A stretch of DNA of 64,000 nucleotides from assembly GCA_964449565.1 (NCBI GenBank), contig CAYUZB010000003.1:26205-90204 (forward strand), read 5' to 3'. Below are positions 8,789 to 18,073 of the stretch, one piece after another. Positions within the stretch are counted from its first letter, which is position 1; each line of letters opens with the position of its first letter. The position numbers and the translations under genes were made by a program. Under the pieces are notes generated by a model. The model was not told the origin of the DNA. It did not search any database and was given only the letters and a program-made list of their open reading frames with translations. This DNA comes from Granulosicoccus sp964449565. GTDB lineage: Bacteria; Pseudomonadota; Gammaproteobacteria; Granulosicoccales; Granulosicoccaceae.

Positions 8789-9490
8789 CTAGAGCCGCCG
8801 ACATACCGACACATGCCGCGGCGCATCGACTCCCGGCACCGCAATATTCACAGTTTGTTCAACCTTAAACGGCCCCTCCGGCACCACCGGCATCAGCTCA
8901 GCCTGCCCCAGCATGACCACCACCCGCCCCCCCGGCGCGCAGAACCTTTTGGACACCCACAAAAATTCAGCCGGCGCGGTAAAGGCCCTTGAGGTGACAA
9001 ATGCAGCAGTCGCCTCTACCTGTTCGGCCCGCTCATTGATTACGCACACGTTTTGGACACCCACATTCTGGATGGCCTGTTGCTGAAAACGCGTCTTTTT
9101 GCCATTCGATTCAATCGACAGGAAATTGAGATCCGGGCGCACGATGGCCAGCGGCAGGACCGGAAAGCCCGCTCCGGTGCCGATATCAATGACATCGTAT
9201 TTGTGGGTGTCCAATTCTGTATCCACCGTGTGGTCCTCACTCGGGAGTTTGTGGGTGTCCAGAAGGAAGGGAGCGAGCACGAGGCTGTCGAGGAGGTGTC
9301 GGGCGATCATGTCGCTGGGGTCGCGGACGGCGGTGAGGTTGTAGACGCGGTTCCATTTGACGAGTAGTGAGACCAGGTCGAGGAGCTTGGCTTGCTGGGA
9401 TGGGTCGGGGGCCAAATCGAGGGCTGTCAGACCTTCACTGAGCTGCTGGCCGAGCTGCTCACGCAGTTCGGCGCTGATTGCGTCAGGCAC
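8789..9490 (-). CDS. rsmG: 16S rRNA (guanine527-N7)-methyltransferase RsmG (GidB)
   Basis: SAM-dependent enzyme that methylates G527 of 16S rRNA; its loss is known to give low-level streptomycin resistance. The 233-residue protein (E. coli 207) has WNRVYNLTAVRDP at 46-58, DSLVLAP, and the SAM-binding motif IDIGTGAGFP at 101-110. Relative to the family there is an insertion at about 79-97, just before the SAM motif, in which LDTHK occurs twice (78-82, 93-97). The gene contains four copies of one 12-mer (see the repeat entry). It overlaps mnmG by 8 nt. Confidence 0.95.
   Translation of the reverse strand: MPDAISAELREQLGQQLSEGLTALDLAPDPSQQAKLLDLVSLLVKWNRVYNLTAVRDPSDMIARHLLDSLVLAPFLLDTHKLPSEDHTVDTELDTHKYDVIDIGTGAGFPVLPLAIVRPDLNFLSIESNGKKTRFQQQAIQNVGVQNVCVINERAEQVEATAAFVTSRAFTAPAEFLWVSKRFCAPGGRVVVMLGQAELMPVVPEGPFKVEQTVNIAVPGVDAPRHVSVCRRL
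8950..9261. repeat. Four copies of a 12-bp repeat inside rsmG
   Basis: TGGACACCCACA occurs on the plus strand at 8950-8961 and 9054-9065; its reverse complement TGTGGGTGTCCA occurs at 9202-9213 and 9250-9261. The copies are read in different codon phases (encoding WVS, VGVQ and LDTH twice), so protein conservation does not explain them. The last two flank the 48-bp spacing that accounts for most of the extra residues in this RsmG. Confidence 0.8.
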
Positions 9491-11393
9491 TCTTTTGTAG
9501 GGACTGCTTTTTCAGGTGCACCAGTAGCAGCGATATGGCTGCCGGGGTTACGCCGGGGATTCTTGACGCCTGACCGATCGTTTCAGGTCGGTTTTCAGAG
9601 AATTTCTGACGCACCTCGTTGGACAAACCCGTGACCGAATCGTAATCGAGTGAATCAGGCAGAGCGATTTCCTGTTGATGCCGCGTTTTCTCGACATCGG
9701 CGATTTGCCGATCGAGATAGCCTGCGTACTTGCCCTGAATTTCCACCTGATCGATAACCTGTGGGTCAAGCGCTGCATCAGCCGGTGAAATGATTGACAG
9801 CAAGCCACTGAGATTGACTTCCGGCACCTTCAGAAGCTCAGTCGCGCGGCGCTCACGCGCAAAGCTCATCCCGGTTTGCTTTGTCAGCTGCGAAGCCTCC
9901 TCGGTACCGGGTCGCACCCACAGATCATGCAGTCGCCCCTGCAAGGTTTCGACAGCCTCAGCCTTGGCCGAAAAAGCCGCCCATCGATAATCATCGACAA
10001 GCCCCATCTGGCGACCCACTTCCGTCAGGCGCAGATCGGCATTGTCTTCACGCAGTAGCAAACGGTATTCCGCTCGACTGGTAAACATACGATAAGGCTC
10101 AAGCGTACCGCGGCTAATCAGGTCGTCAATCAGTACGCCGATATAGGCTTCATCACGCCGCGGCGTCCACGGTGATTCACCACGAACCTGGCGCGCCGCA
10201 TTCAAGCCCGCAACCAGACCCTGCGCACCCGCTTCTTCATAACCAGTCGTGCCATTGATCTGTCCGGCAAAAAACAAACCGCCCACATTGCGCGTCTCCA
10301 GTGAGGATCGCAAACCACGTGGGTCGAAGAAATCGTATTCAATGGCATAACCAGGACGCGTAATGTGCGCGTTTTCAAAACCCTTTATCGATTTCACATA
10401 AGCAATCTGTACATCAAACGGCAAACTGGTTGAAATGCCGTTCGGGTATATCTCATGTGTCGAAAGACCTTCAGGCTCAATAAAGATCTGATGCGAATCA
10501 CGATCAGCAAAACGTACAACCTTGTCTTCAATGGACGGGCAATAACGCGGGCCCACGCCTTCAATGACGCCACCAAAAAGTGGCGAGCGATCCAGCGCAG
10601 CGCTGATGATTTCATGCGTACGCGCGTTCGTTTCAGTGATATGACAATGCACTTGCTGCGGGTGATCATCCGTACTGCCCAGATAAGAAAACACCGGCCG
10701 CGGGTCATCACCAGGTTGCGCCTGCAATTCCGTGTAGTCGATAGTGCGTCCATCGATGCGCGGCGGCGTTCCGGTTTTAAGGCGCCCGGTCTCAAACGGC
10801 ATTTCCCGTAAACGCGCCGCAAGTGTCATGGCCGGCGGATCCCCCGCCCGTCCAGCTGACTGCTGGGCTTCACCAACATGAATCTTGCCGGCCAGGAATG
10901 TACCGACAGTCAATACCACCGTTGGTGCCTTGAACGTCACACCAAGCTGCGTCACCACACCTGTCACACGTGAGCCGGAGCCACCAGCAGCGCTAATGTT
11001 TTCAAGCACAAGATCATCCACGGCTTGCTGAAACAAGGTGAGATTGGCTTGATTCTCGAGTGTCCAGCGAATAGCTTGACGGTAAAGCTGTCGGTCAGCC
11101 TGCGCGCGGGTCGCTCTAACCGCCGGACCCTTGCGAGAATTCAGGGTGCGAAAATGAATACCAGCCTTATCCGCCGCCATACCCATGGCACCACCGAGAG
11201 CGTCAATCTCCTTGACCAGATGGCCTTTGCCGATCCCGCCTATAGCCGGGTTGCAACTCATCTGACCCAATGTTTCGATGTTGTGCGTCAGCAGCAAGGT
11301 CGAGGCACCCGTGCGCGCTGCAGCCAATGCGGCTTCAGTACCCGCATGGCCACCGCCAACAACGATGACATCAAATGTAGTGGGGAAATCCAT
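9483..11393 (-). CDS. mnmG: tRNA uridine-5-carboxymethylaminomethyl(34) synthesis enzyme MnmG (GidA)
   Basis: FAD-dependent partner of MnmE that modifies the wobble uridine of certain tRNAs. The 636-residue protein has the N-terminal FAD motif DVIVVGGGHAGTEAALAAAR (residues 9-28). The GidA signature segments GQMSCNPAIGGIGKGHLVKE and GTPPRIDGRTIDY are also present, and the C-terminal helical domain ends with IPGVTPAAISLLLVHL. Length matches the family (about 630). It is the first gene of the leftward rsmG-parA-parB operon and is divergent from the ABC exporter gene across a 118-bp spacer. Confidence 0.97.
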   Translation of the reverse strand: MDFPTTFDVIVVGGGHAGTEAALAAARTGASTLLLTHNIETLGQMSCNPAIGGIGKGHLVKEIDALGGAMGMAADKAGIHFRTLNSRKGPAVRATRAQADRQLYRQAIRWTLENQANLTLFQQAVDDLVLENISAAGGSGSRVTGVVTQLGVTFKAPTVVLTVGTFLAGKIHVGEAQQSAGRAGDPPAMTLAARLREMPFETGRLKTGTPPRIDGRTIDYTELQAQPGDDPRPVFSYLGSTDDHPQQVHCHITETNARTHEIISAALDRSPLFGGVIEGVGPRYCPSIEDKVVRFADRDSHQIFIEPEGLSTHEIYPNGISTSLPFDVQIAYVKSIKGFENAHITRPGYAIEYDFFDPRGLRSSLETRNVGGLFFAGQINGTTGYEEAGAQGLVAGLNAARQVRGESPWTPRRDEAYIGVLIDDLISRGTLEPYRMFTSRAEYRLLLREDNADLRLTEVGRQMGLVDDYRWAAFSAKAEAVETLQGRLHDLWVRPGTEEASQLTKQTGMSFARERRATELLKVPEVNLSGLLSIISPADAALDPQVIDQVEIQGKYAGYLDRQIADVEKTRHQQEIALPDSLDYDSVTGLSNEVRQKFSENRPETIGQASRIPGVTPAAISLLLVHLKKQSLQKSA

Positions 11394-11511
11394 CGTGACA
11401 TTCTAGCGGTTTGTGGCAGATGGCTGCAGCGATAACAATGACAATTGCGATGAAGATCAATGAGACAATGGCCCCTTTATCGTCAACGTCTGCCTGGATC
11501 AGCCTTGCCCC

Positions 11512-13314
11512 TTGGCCACACAACCCGTAACCGACAGTAGCGGCCTGTTCATTCTCAAGCGCCTTTGGCCGTTTCTCGCACCCTACCGAAACCGGGTCAT
11601 CATGGCGATTGCAGCACTATTACTGGCGGCCGCAGCGACCTTGTCTATCCCCATTGCCTTCCGCTTTCTTATCGACCGAGGCTTCAGTCTGCCAGACGCA
11701 GATCCGTTGACCCAGAGCATTGATATGAGTCAGGTCAACAGCGTTTTCATCATGCTCTTTTTGTTAGCGGTGCTACTCGCGGCGGCCACAGCCTTGCGCT
11801 TCTATCTGGTGTCGTGGCTCGGCGACAGAATTACCGCCGACATCAGAACGGCTGTCTACAGCAATGTCTTGCGTCAGGATCTGAATTTCTTCGAAACCTT
11901 GCAAACCGGTGAGGTGTTGTCACGTTTATCCAGCGATACAACACTCATTCAGTCATTGATCGGTTCCAGCATCTCGATGGGCCTGCGCAACAGCCTGTTG
12001 TTCCTTGGCGGATTGTTATTGATGATCTGGTCAAGCCCTCAGCTCGCGAGCATCATTGTCGGCTTGTTGTTTTTGGTTGTACTACCGATCATCTTCATCG
12101 GCCGCAAGGTTCGCAAGTTATCTCGTGATAGCCAGGACACACTGGCCGATACCGGAGCTCTCGCTGGTGAAACATTGGGTGCGATGCAAACAGTACAAAG
12201 CTATGTACGCGAGGATATGGAAAGCATGCGGTATGCGAAGGCAACCGACCTTGCCTTCCAGACTGCTTTGAGGCGAAACCGCACACGATCGATCTTGACA
12301 GCGATGTCCATCATCCTGGTATTCGGCGCCATCGTATTTGTGTTGTGGCTCGGCGCCAATGCCGTCATGCAAGAGCGTATGTCCGCGGGGCTTTTAACTC
12401 AATTCATGTTGTATGCTGCCATCGTTGCAGCTTCTACCGGGGTACTTGCCGAAGTACTTGGCGATGTACAAAGAGCCGCTGGCGCTGCCGAACGATTGCT
12501 TGAACTGATTGACACGAAACCCTCGATCGTCAGCGGTAGCTCACGACGACTACCATCAGAGATAAATGCATCGGGTAGCCAGTTGTCATTTGATGCGGTG
12601 TCTTTCCACTATCCCAGCAGACCCAATGAGCAAGCGTTGGACAAGCTGAGCTTCACAATAGAAGCCGGTGAAACCGTTGCACTGGTCGGTCCATCAGGTT
12701 CCGGCAAGACAACACTCTTGCAATTGCTGATGCGCTTTTATGATCCCGACGCAGGCCTTATCACACTCGACAATCATCCCATCAATCAACTGTCGTTAAA
12801 AAATCTGCGTCAAGCAATTGGATTCGTGTCACAAGAAAGTGTTGTCTTCTCGGACAATGTCATCAACAACATTCGCTACGGTAATCCGGATGCAAGCACC
12901 GAAGACGTCATGCAAGCGGCACGCGATGCTCAGGCAAGCGATTTCATTGATCGTCTGCCGGAAAAGTACGATACCTATCTCGGTGAAAAAGGCGTACGAC
13001 TCTCTGGCGGGCAACGCCAGCGCTTGTCCATAGCGCGCGCCTTGCTGAAAAATCCGCCCTTGTTACTGCTCGATGAAGCGACAAGTGCACTCGACGCCGA
13101 GAGTGAAGCGAAGGTGCAGGCCGCACTGGACCGGGCAATGCGCGGCAGAAGTACACTGGTCATTGCCCATCGCCTTGCAACTATCGTCAATGCACATAAA
13201 ATCCTGGTACTGGATGACGGTCGTATTGTCGAGACCGGCAACCATGCGCAATTGATGTCACAACAAGGTTTGTACGCACGCCTGGCTGCCATGCAGTTTG
13301 GCGCAGCCCTTTAG
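11512..13314 (+). CDS. MsbA-like ABC exporter (fused membrane and ATPase domains)
   Basis: Half-transporter of the type IV ABC exporter fold, expected to work as a homodimer in the inner membrane on lipids, drugs or peptides; the substrate is not evident. The 600-residue protein has six membrane helices in residues 25-320. The ATPase domain contains Walker A GPSGSGKT (393-400), the signature LSGGQ (497-501), Walker B LLLLDEA (517-523) and the H-loop IAHRLAT. The start used is TTG at 11512. No in-frame ATG lies upstream with a good ribosome-binding site, so the exact start is uncertain. Confidence 0.9.
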   Translation: MATQPVTDSSGLFILKRLWPFLAPYRNRVIMAIAALLLAAAATLSIPIAFRFLIDRGFSLPDADPLTQSIDMSQVNSVFIMLFLLAVLLAAATALRFYLVSWLGDRITADIRTAVYSNVLRQDLNFFETLQTGEVLSRLSSDTTLIQSLIGSSISMGLRNSLLFLGGLLLMIWSSPQLASIIVGLLFLVVLPIIFIGRKVRKLSRDSQDTLADTGALAGETLGAMQTVQSYVREDMESMRYAKATDLAFQTALRRNRTRSILTAMSIILVFGAIVFVLWLGANAVMQERMSAGLLTQFMLYAAIVAASTGVLAEVLGDVQRAAGAAERLLELIDTKPSIVSGSSRRLPSEINASGSQLSFDAVSFHYPSRPNEQALDKLSFTIEAGETVALVGPSGSGKTTLLQLLMRFYDPDAGLITLDNHPINQLSLKNLRQAIGFVSQESVVFSDNVINNIRYGNPDASTEDVMQAARDAQASDFIDRLPEKYDTYLGEKGVRLSGGQRQRLSIARALLKNPPLLLLDEATSALDAESEAKVQAALDRAMRGRSTLVIAHRLATIVNAHKILVLDDGRIVETGNHAQLMSQQGLYARLAAMQFGAAL

Positions 13315-13331
13315 TTCTCACGGTAGTTGTT

Positions 13332-13601
13332 ATGGTCAGTAAATCCCAGATCGCACAGTTTCTTCTATGCTTGTTTTTCGGGCCATTGGGCTTGTTCTAT
13401 TCAAGTCTCTCCGGTGCCTTGGTCTGGTTGGTCGTGGTTATTGTGGTGGGTGGCATGACCTTTGGCGTTGGCGCACTGTTTTTGTGGCCTTTTATCATTC
13501 TTACCGGTATGTTTACGGTACATCGACACAATCGCGGTGTACGAGCTGAGAAAAAGCGACACGAGGAGCTGGTCCAGGCGGCCCGCGAAGGAAAACTATA
13601 G
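13332..13601 (+). CDS. Small two-helix membrane protein
   Basis: 89 residues with two hydrophobic helices (about 8-25 and 29-60) and a basic, charged C-terminal tail (HRHNRGVRAEKKRHEELVQ). FFGPLGLFYSS near the N-terminus resembles small membrane proteins of the TM2 type, but I cannot assign a function. It begins 17 bp after the ABC exporter gene and is probably co-transcribed with it. Confidence 0.7.
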   Translation: MVSKSQIAQFLLCLFFGPLGLFYSSLSGALVWLVVVIVVGGMTFGVGALFLWPFIILTGMFTVHRHNRGVRAEKKRHEELVQAAREGKL

Positions 13602-13635
13602 CGCGACGCATAAAAGCCGCTGCCGAGGCAAGAGT

Positions 13636-13734
13636 ATGGTTAAAGCAGAAACATGGTTAAAAATTCCGTTCGAACAAGTCGTTCGAACAACAAAGGTACA
13701 AACCCTGAAAGCTGCTAGTCAAAGAAAGCTGTGA
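13636..13734 (+). CDS. Possible 32-residue basic small ORF
   Basis: ATG at 13636 to TGA at 13734 encodes 32 residues starting MVKAETWLKIPFEQVV and ending in a Lys/Arg-rich tail. A GAGG stretch lies about 8-12 bases upstream of the ATG. It spans two GTTCGAAC palindromes, so the segment may be an operator region instead. There is no homology evidence; it is listed because it fills much of the 140-bp gap before the TPR-like gene. Confidence 0.2.
   Translation: MVKAETWLKIPFEQVVRTTKVQTLKAASQRKL
13668..13688. repeat. Tandem GTTCGAAC palindromes upstream of the TPR-like gene
   Basis: Two identical 8-bp palindromes, GTTCGAAC at 13668-13675 and 13681-13688, are repeated with a 13-bp period and share the flank AA or AAC. 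They lie 54-74 bp upstream of the TPR-like gene start. The arrangement resembles a paired operator site, but the regulator is unknown. GAAC-N5-GTTC between them does not match the spacing of described LexA boxes. Confidence 0.4.
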
Positions 13735-13741
13735 GACAACC

Positions 13742-14884
13742 TTGATTCAGGGTCTGATCAAGTACCGAAACTCCCTACTGGCGGCCATGTGTGCTGTGCT
13801 GGCCATCAGCTGGTTTCACTCGCTTGAAAGAACTGACATTGTTACCGGTGGCAAACATGCGCCACCTACCCTACCCGTACCATTGACGCCTGCAGAAGCC
13901 GACGCCATCACCATCGCGGCATTGAAAGAAAACAATCCCAGTTACCCACTTCCTGAACATATTGCGAAAGCACTGCCTGAAGGCGATTATGAAAGCGTAA
14001 GAACGCGCCTGATGAATGCAGCGGCAATGGCCGTTCGCAATGAAGATCGACTGCAACTTGCCAACCATCTTGCATTGTTGGGTGCCGCAGCACTTTCCGA
14101 TAGCGATCTTGATACTGCCGAGGTGTACCTCGACGAAGCATTGGCCGTTTATGAAGAGCGTGATGATCAACTCGGTATTGGTAGTGTCGAACTCTTGCGT
14201 GGTCGAGTTGCGTTGCTTGAACGCGAGCGGGCGCGTGACGCCGCTTATGCCTATGACAAAATTCAACTAGCCGGCTGGAGTGTTGCCAAATCGCGTTTCA
14301 GCGAAGCAGAAGACTCTCTACGAGAAGCGATTGACGAAAACCTCAGGCTCGATAGAACCGCGGCGGCGGCAGCCGGGTTCGAGATGCTTGAACGAGGCTA
14401 TCGTAGTGAAGGTAATCTCGCCGAAGCTCAGGCAGCGGCCGTTGAAGCCATGTTATTGCACGCCGCTTCCGGACGTTCACTACGCGCTCAAGCGTCACTT
14501 GATACCTTGATTGCCAATGGCATGTCATATGAAGACGTTCAACGCTACAAACGAGAAATCGATAACGCGCAACGCGAATACGAATACGCTATCCATCAAG
14601 TGGGCAAAGCACGTGATTTCGAGCAACTCTACCGCTACTTCATCAATGCAGGGGATCCGGTTCAGGCATGGCAATTTCGCTTGAAAGCCAACGACTCACT
14701 GGCAAAAGCATCCAAGCGAGCAATGCACAGACGTCAAACAGGCATCATCGCCCTGCTCTACAACTCGAACGATAGCCGTCGTGCGGCAAGAAAGTCTTTT
14801 GAACGCGCAAGGTCAGTGTTCGAACTACAAGAGCGGGACGATCTCATCGAACACACCGATGAAGCGGTAAAACAAATCTACTAG
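13742..14884 (+). CDS. Membrane-anchored TPR-like protein of unknown function
   Basis: 380 residues with one hydrophobic segment near the N-terminus (SLLAAMCAVLAISWF, about 11-25) and then a long helical, alanine-rich region. The spacing and residues resemble tetratricopeptide repeats: for example ALSDSDLDTAEVYLDEALAVYEE, FSEAEDSLREAIDENLR and GNLAEAQAAAVEAMLL. The likely topology is one membrane anchor with the repeats in the periplasm, serving protein-protein contacts. The start is TTG at 13742. It is convergent with mnmE; 52 bp separate the stops. Confidence 0.65.
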   Translation: MIQGLIKYRNSLLAAMCAVLAISWFHSLERTDIVTGGKHAPPTLPVPLTPAEADAITIAALKENNPSYPLPEHIAKALPEGDYESVRTRLMNAAAMAVRNEDRLQLANHLALLGAAALSDSDLDTAEVYLDEALAVYEERDDQLGIGSVELLRGRVALLERERARDAAYAYDKIQLAGWSVAKSRFSEAEDSLREAIDENLRLDRTAAAAAGFEMLERGYRSEGNLAEAQAAAVEAMLLHAASGRSLRAQASLDTLIANGMSYEDVQRYKREIDNAQREYEYAIHQVGKARDFEQLYRYFINAGDPVQAWQFRLKANDSLAKASKRAMHRRQTGIIALLYNSNDSRRAARKSFERARSVFELQERDDLIEHTDEAVKQIY

Positions 14885-14936
14885 TGCCTTGTACCCGGTA
14901 ACTTCTTACCTGACAATTGCCCAAAAGATCCGGCAA

Positions 14937-16268
14937 CTACTTGCCCACACAAAAATCAGAAAATATCCGACCGAGCAAATCTTCAGTATCAAAACGTCCG
15001 GTAATCACATCAAGCGAAGCCTGCGCCAAGCGTAGTTCTTCAGCTGCCAACTCCGGCATATCGCGTTCGCGTAAACGCAGCAAGGCCGCATCCGTCGCTG
15101 CACGCGCATCAGTCAATGCATCAAGGTGTCTGCGACGTGCAATGTATACACCTTCCACAGCACTATCATGGCCAGCGAGCGACAACAGAAAGTTGCGTAA
15201 TTCATCCAGTGATTCGCCAGTCTTTGCCGACACGGCAAGCGAACTGTCGAACTTCTGCAAAACACGCGATCGTGTTGACGCGTCCACCAGATCGACCTTG
15301 TTTATCAGATGGGTGATCGGTACATCGTTTGGCATTGTTTCATCCGGCATCGCAGGATCAGTCGCATCGAGCACCACCAGTACATGATCGGCCGAATGCA
15401 TCGCTTTGCGCGCTCGTTCAATACCGAGCTGTTCTACCGGATCATCACTACTGCGAAGACCAGCGGTGTCAACAATACGCAGCGGTACACCATCGAGAGA
15501 GATATCTTCACGTAATACATCGCGAGTCGTACCAGCGATATCGGTGACAATTGCGGTATCGGTACCGGCCAGTGCATTCAACAGACTCGACTTTCCTGCA
15601 TTGGCAACACCGGCAAGCACAATAGTCAGTCCGTCACGCAAACGCTGTCCTTGCGACGCGCGAGCCAATAGCGAGTCAAAGTCGTTGATCAGCTTCGAGG
15701 CACGTTCAAGGAGTTCCGGTGTACCGAGAAAATCAATCTCCTCCTCACTGAAATCAAGCGCCGCTTCGAGCCAGACGCGCAGCGCGATAAGCTCTTCCTT
15801 GATCACGTCGATATCATCAGAGAACGCACCAGACATGGAGCGAACGGCCGCGCGAGCCGCCGCCTCACTACTACTGTTGATCAGATCAATGACCGCTTCA
15901 GCTTGAGCAAGATCCAGTTTGTCATTGAGAAAGGCTCGCTCGGAAAATTCACCTGGACGAGCCAGACGAGCACCCAGTGACAAAACACGTTTAAGCACAA
16001 GGTCGAGCACAACGGGACCACCATGACCCTGTAACTCCAGTACATGCTCACCAGTGTAGGAATGAGGCGCATCAAAACGTAGCGCAATCCCTTGATCAAT
16101 GGTGTTGCCAGAGGCATCGACAAACGGTAGATACATGGCACTTCGTGCCGTAAGTTGTTGGCCGGTGACAGCCTTGGCTATGGCCGGCACCTCCGGACCA
16201 CTGACCCGAACGACACCGATACCTGCCCGACCCGCACCGCTTGCCACCGCAGCTATAGTGTCGCGCAT
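14937..16268 (-). CDS. mnmE: tRNA modification GTPase MnmE (TrmE)
   Basis: GTPase that, with MnmG, modifies wobble uridine 34. The 443-residue protein (E. coli 454) has the N-terminal folate-binding domain starting DTIAAVASGAGRAGIGVVRV. The inserted G domain has its P-loop GVANAGKSS at 220-228 and DTAG at 267-270, with THLINKVDL serving as the NKxD motif. The C-terminus is FCVGK, which keeps the catalytic cysteine of the C[IV]GK motif. Its partner gene mnmG is about 3.5 kb away, separated by the ABC exporter cluster. Confidence 0.97.
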   Translation of the reverse strand: MRDTIAAVASGAGRAGIGVVRVSGPEVPAIAKAVTGQQLTARSAMYLPFVDASGNTIDQGIALRFDAPHSYTGEHVLELQGHGGPVVLDLVLKRVLSLGARLARPGEFSERAFLNDKLDLAQAEAVIDLINSSSEAAARAAVRSMSGAFSDDIDVIKEELIALRVWLEAALDFSEEEIDFLGTPELLERASKLINDFDSLLARASQGQRLRDGLTIVLAGVANAGKSSLLNALAGTDTAIVTDIAGTTRDVLREDISLDGVPLRIVDTAGLRSSDDPVEQLGIERARKAMHSADHVLVVLDATDPAMPDETMPNDVPITHLINKVDLVDASTRSRVLQKFDSSLAVSAKTGESLDELRNFLLSLAGHDSAVEGVYIARRRHLDALTDARAATDAALLRLRERDMPELAAEELRLAQASLDVITGRFDTEDLLGRIFSDFCVGK

Positions 16269-16373
16269 AAGCTCGCGCGTATCGAGGCGTTCCTTATCGC
16301 TGTCTTTGTCGCTATCGTTTATGGCTGCGTCACAAGCATGGCCGTCGGTCTTGGGTCAGTCAGTACGACCGAC

Positions 16374-18071
16374 TCATGCCTTGGCTTTCTTTTTCGGTTG
16401 TTTGGATTTGCCTTCGGCGAGTACATGACGAGTGATGTAGTACTGCTGGGCAATGGTCAAGGTATTGTTAACCACCCAGTACAACACTAGTCCTGCCGGG
16501 AAGAACGCGAAAAATATACCGAAGATCAAGGGTAGAAACTGAAAGACCTTTGCCTGAATAGGATCCACTGGCGCAGGGTTAAGTTTCTGCTGAAAATACA
16601 TTGTCGCTGCCATGATGACTGGCAGGATAAACAAGGGGTCACGAATCGATAGATCCTTGATCCACAGAATCCACGGTGCCTGGCGAAGCTCGACACTTTC
16701 CAGCAATGTCCAGTACAAGGCAATGAATACCGGTATCTGGATGAGCATCGGCAGACAACCACCGAGCGGATTCACCTTTTCTTTTTTGTACAGCTCCATG
16801 GTTGCCTGACCCATCTTGGCGCGATCATCACCATGGCGTTCCTTGAGACTCGCAAGCTTTGGCTGCAGTAGTTTCATCTTGGCCATCGAGCGATAACTGG
16901 CTTCTGACAACTTATAGAAAACAGCCTTGATACAAATCGTGACGCCGACGATAGCCCAGCCCCAGTTGCCAATAAAACCATGAATGGTTTTCAGTAACCA
17001 GAACAACGGTTGAGCGAGTATGGTCAGCCAGCCAAAATCAACGGTTAATTCCAGGTGCTCGGCCGCTGCGTTGAGATTATCCTGAATTTTCGGACCGACA
17101 TAAGCTGAGGTACTGAAAGTTCCTTGCCCACCGGCTGGAATTGCCTGACTACTTGAGTACATGCCGATCAGGTAGCGATTCTCGTTTGCCAGATAACGGC
17201 TGTAGGCAGTATTAACCTCGTCTGCTGCTGGAATCCAGGCCGCCGCAAAGTAATGCTGAATCATTGCTATCCAACCATTGGTTACAGACGTCTCAAGGTT
17301 CTCGTCTTCCATGTCACCAAAACTGATCTTGGCATAACGATCTTCATCGTTACTGACAACAGCACCAATGTAGGTATTCAGAAATTGCTGTTTTTCGTCC
17401 TTGGTGCCGGGCTTTCGTTTCAGCTGACGGTACTGGTTAACTTTCCACTCAGCATCAGAACCGTTTTCGATCTGGTAGTTGATCGCCACTTCATAACTAC
17501 CGCGTTGGAAGGTCAGGCTCTTGGTAACTTTGATGCCGTCGCCGGATTCCCAGACAAACGGCACGACTATCGAATCTTGCCCGTCAGACAAAGCGTAGGA
17601 TTCACCACTTACGCTCATCGGTTCACGATGCGTAGGCGCAGCTTCGCCTGCCCTCGCCTGCAAACCAGACTGCGCAACCATGTAGCGATTGGGTTGATCA
17701 CTCATCAGTGTAAACGAGGTATCGGGCTCATCAATCGACACTGGATAGTCAAGTAATTCAACGCCAGATATCGTTGCGCCAACCGTGTCGATAACAATAT
17801 CCATGACATCGGTCTGGACGGTGACGACCGATGTTGCAACAGCGGCTGGTGTGGCCGCTGGAGCCGCAACGGCGTCGCCACTGGCAGGAGCTGGCAAGTC
17901 AGACGGAGCGGCACCGGCATCCACAGCTACCCCAGGTATGCCGGTAGCGTTGCCTTCGCCGTTGCTTACTGTCACCGGCGTTCGCGGGTGATAGTCCTGA
18001 AGCCAGGTCTGATAGATGATCAGACTCAGGAAGCCGAGCGCCATGTATAGCAGCAGTCGTTGGGTATCCAT
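16374..18071 (-). CDS. yidC: Membrane protein insertase YidC
   Basis: Inserts and folds inner-membrane proteins, including Fo subunits encoded at the left of this window. The 565-residue protein has an N-terminal membrane anchor (LLLYMALGFLSLIIYQTWL), a low-complexity Ala/Pro/Val stretch, and a large periplasmic beta domain to about residue 340. The Oxa1-like core follows, with AIVGVTICIKAVFYKLSEAS, GGCLPMLIQIPVFIALY and the C-terminal VLYWVVNN helix. The tail GKSKQPKKKAKA is basic, as expected for ribosome contact. It begins 2 bp downstream of the yidD stop. Confidence 0.97.
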   Translation of the reverse strand: MDTQRLLLYMALGFLSLIIYQTWLQDYHPRTPVTVSNGEGNATGIPGVAVDAGAAPSDLPAPASGDAVAAPAATPAAVATSVVTVQTDVMDIVIDTVGATISGVELLDYPVSIDEPDTSFTLMSDQPNRYMVAQSGLQARAGEAAPTHREPMSVSGESYALSDGQDSIVVPFVWESGDGIKVTKSLTFQRGSYEVAINYQIENGSDAEWKVNQYRQLKRKPGTKDEKQQFLNTYIGAVVSNDEDRYAKISFGDMEDENLETSVTNGWIAMIQHYFAAAWIPAADEVNTAYSRYLANENRYLIGMYSSSQAIPAGGQGTFSTSAYVGPKIQDNLNAAAEHLELTVDFGWLTILAQPLFWLLKTIHGFIGNWGWAIVGVTICIKAVFYKLSEASYRSMAKMKLLQPKLASLKERHGDDRAKMGQATMELYKKEKVNPLGGCLPMLIQIPVFIALYWTLLESVELRQAPWILWIKDLSIRDPLFILPVIMAATMYFQQKLNPAPVDPIQAKVFQFLPLIFGIFFAFFPAGLVLYWVVNNTLTIAQQYYITRHVLAEGKSKQPKKKAKA

Positions 18072-18073
18072 CT

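Noticed and set aside
6648..11511. Search for parS sites (TGTTTCACGTGAAACA-type) near parAB
   Set aside because: No match or clear near-match was seen by eye here or elsewhere in the window. A computed scan over the genome would be decisive.
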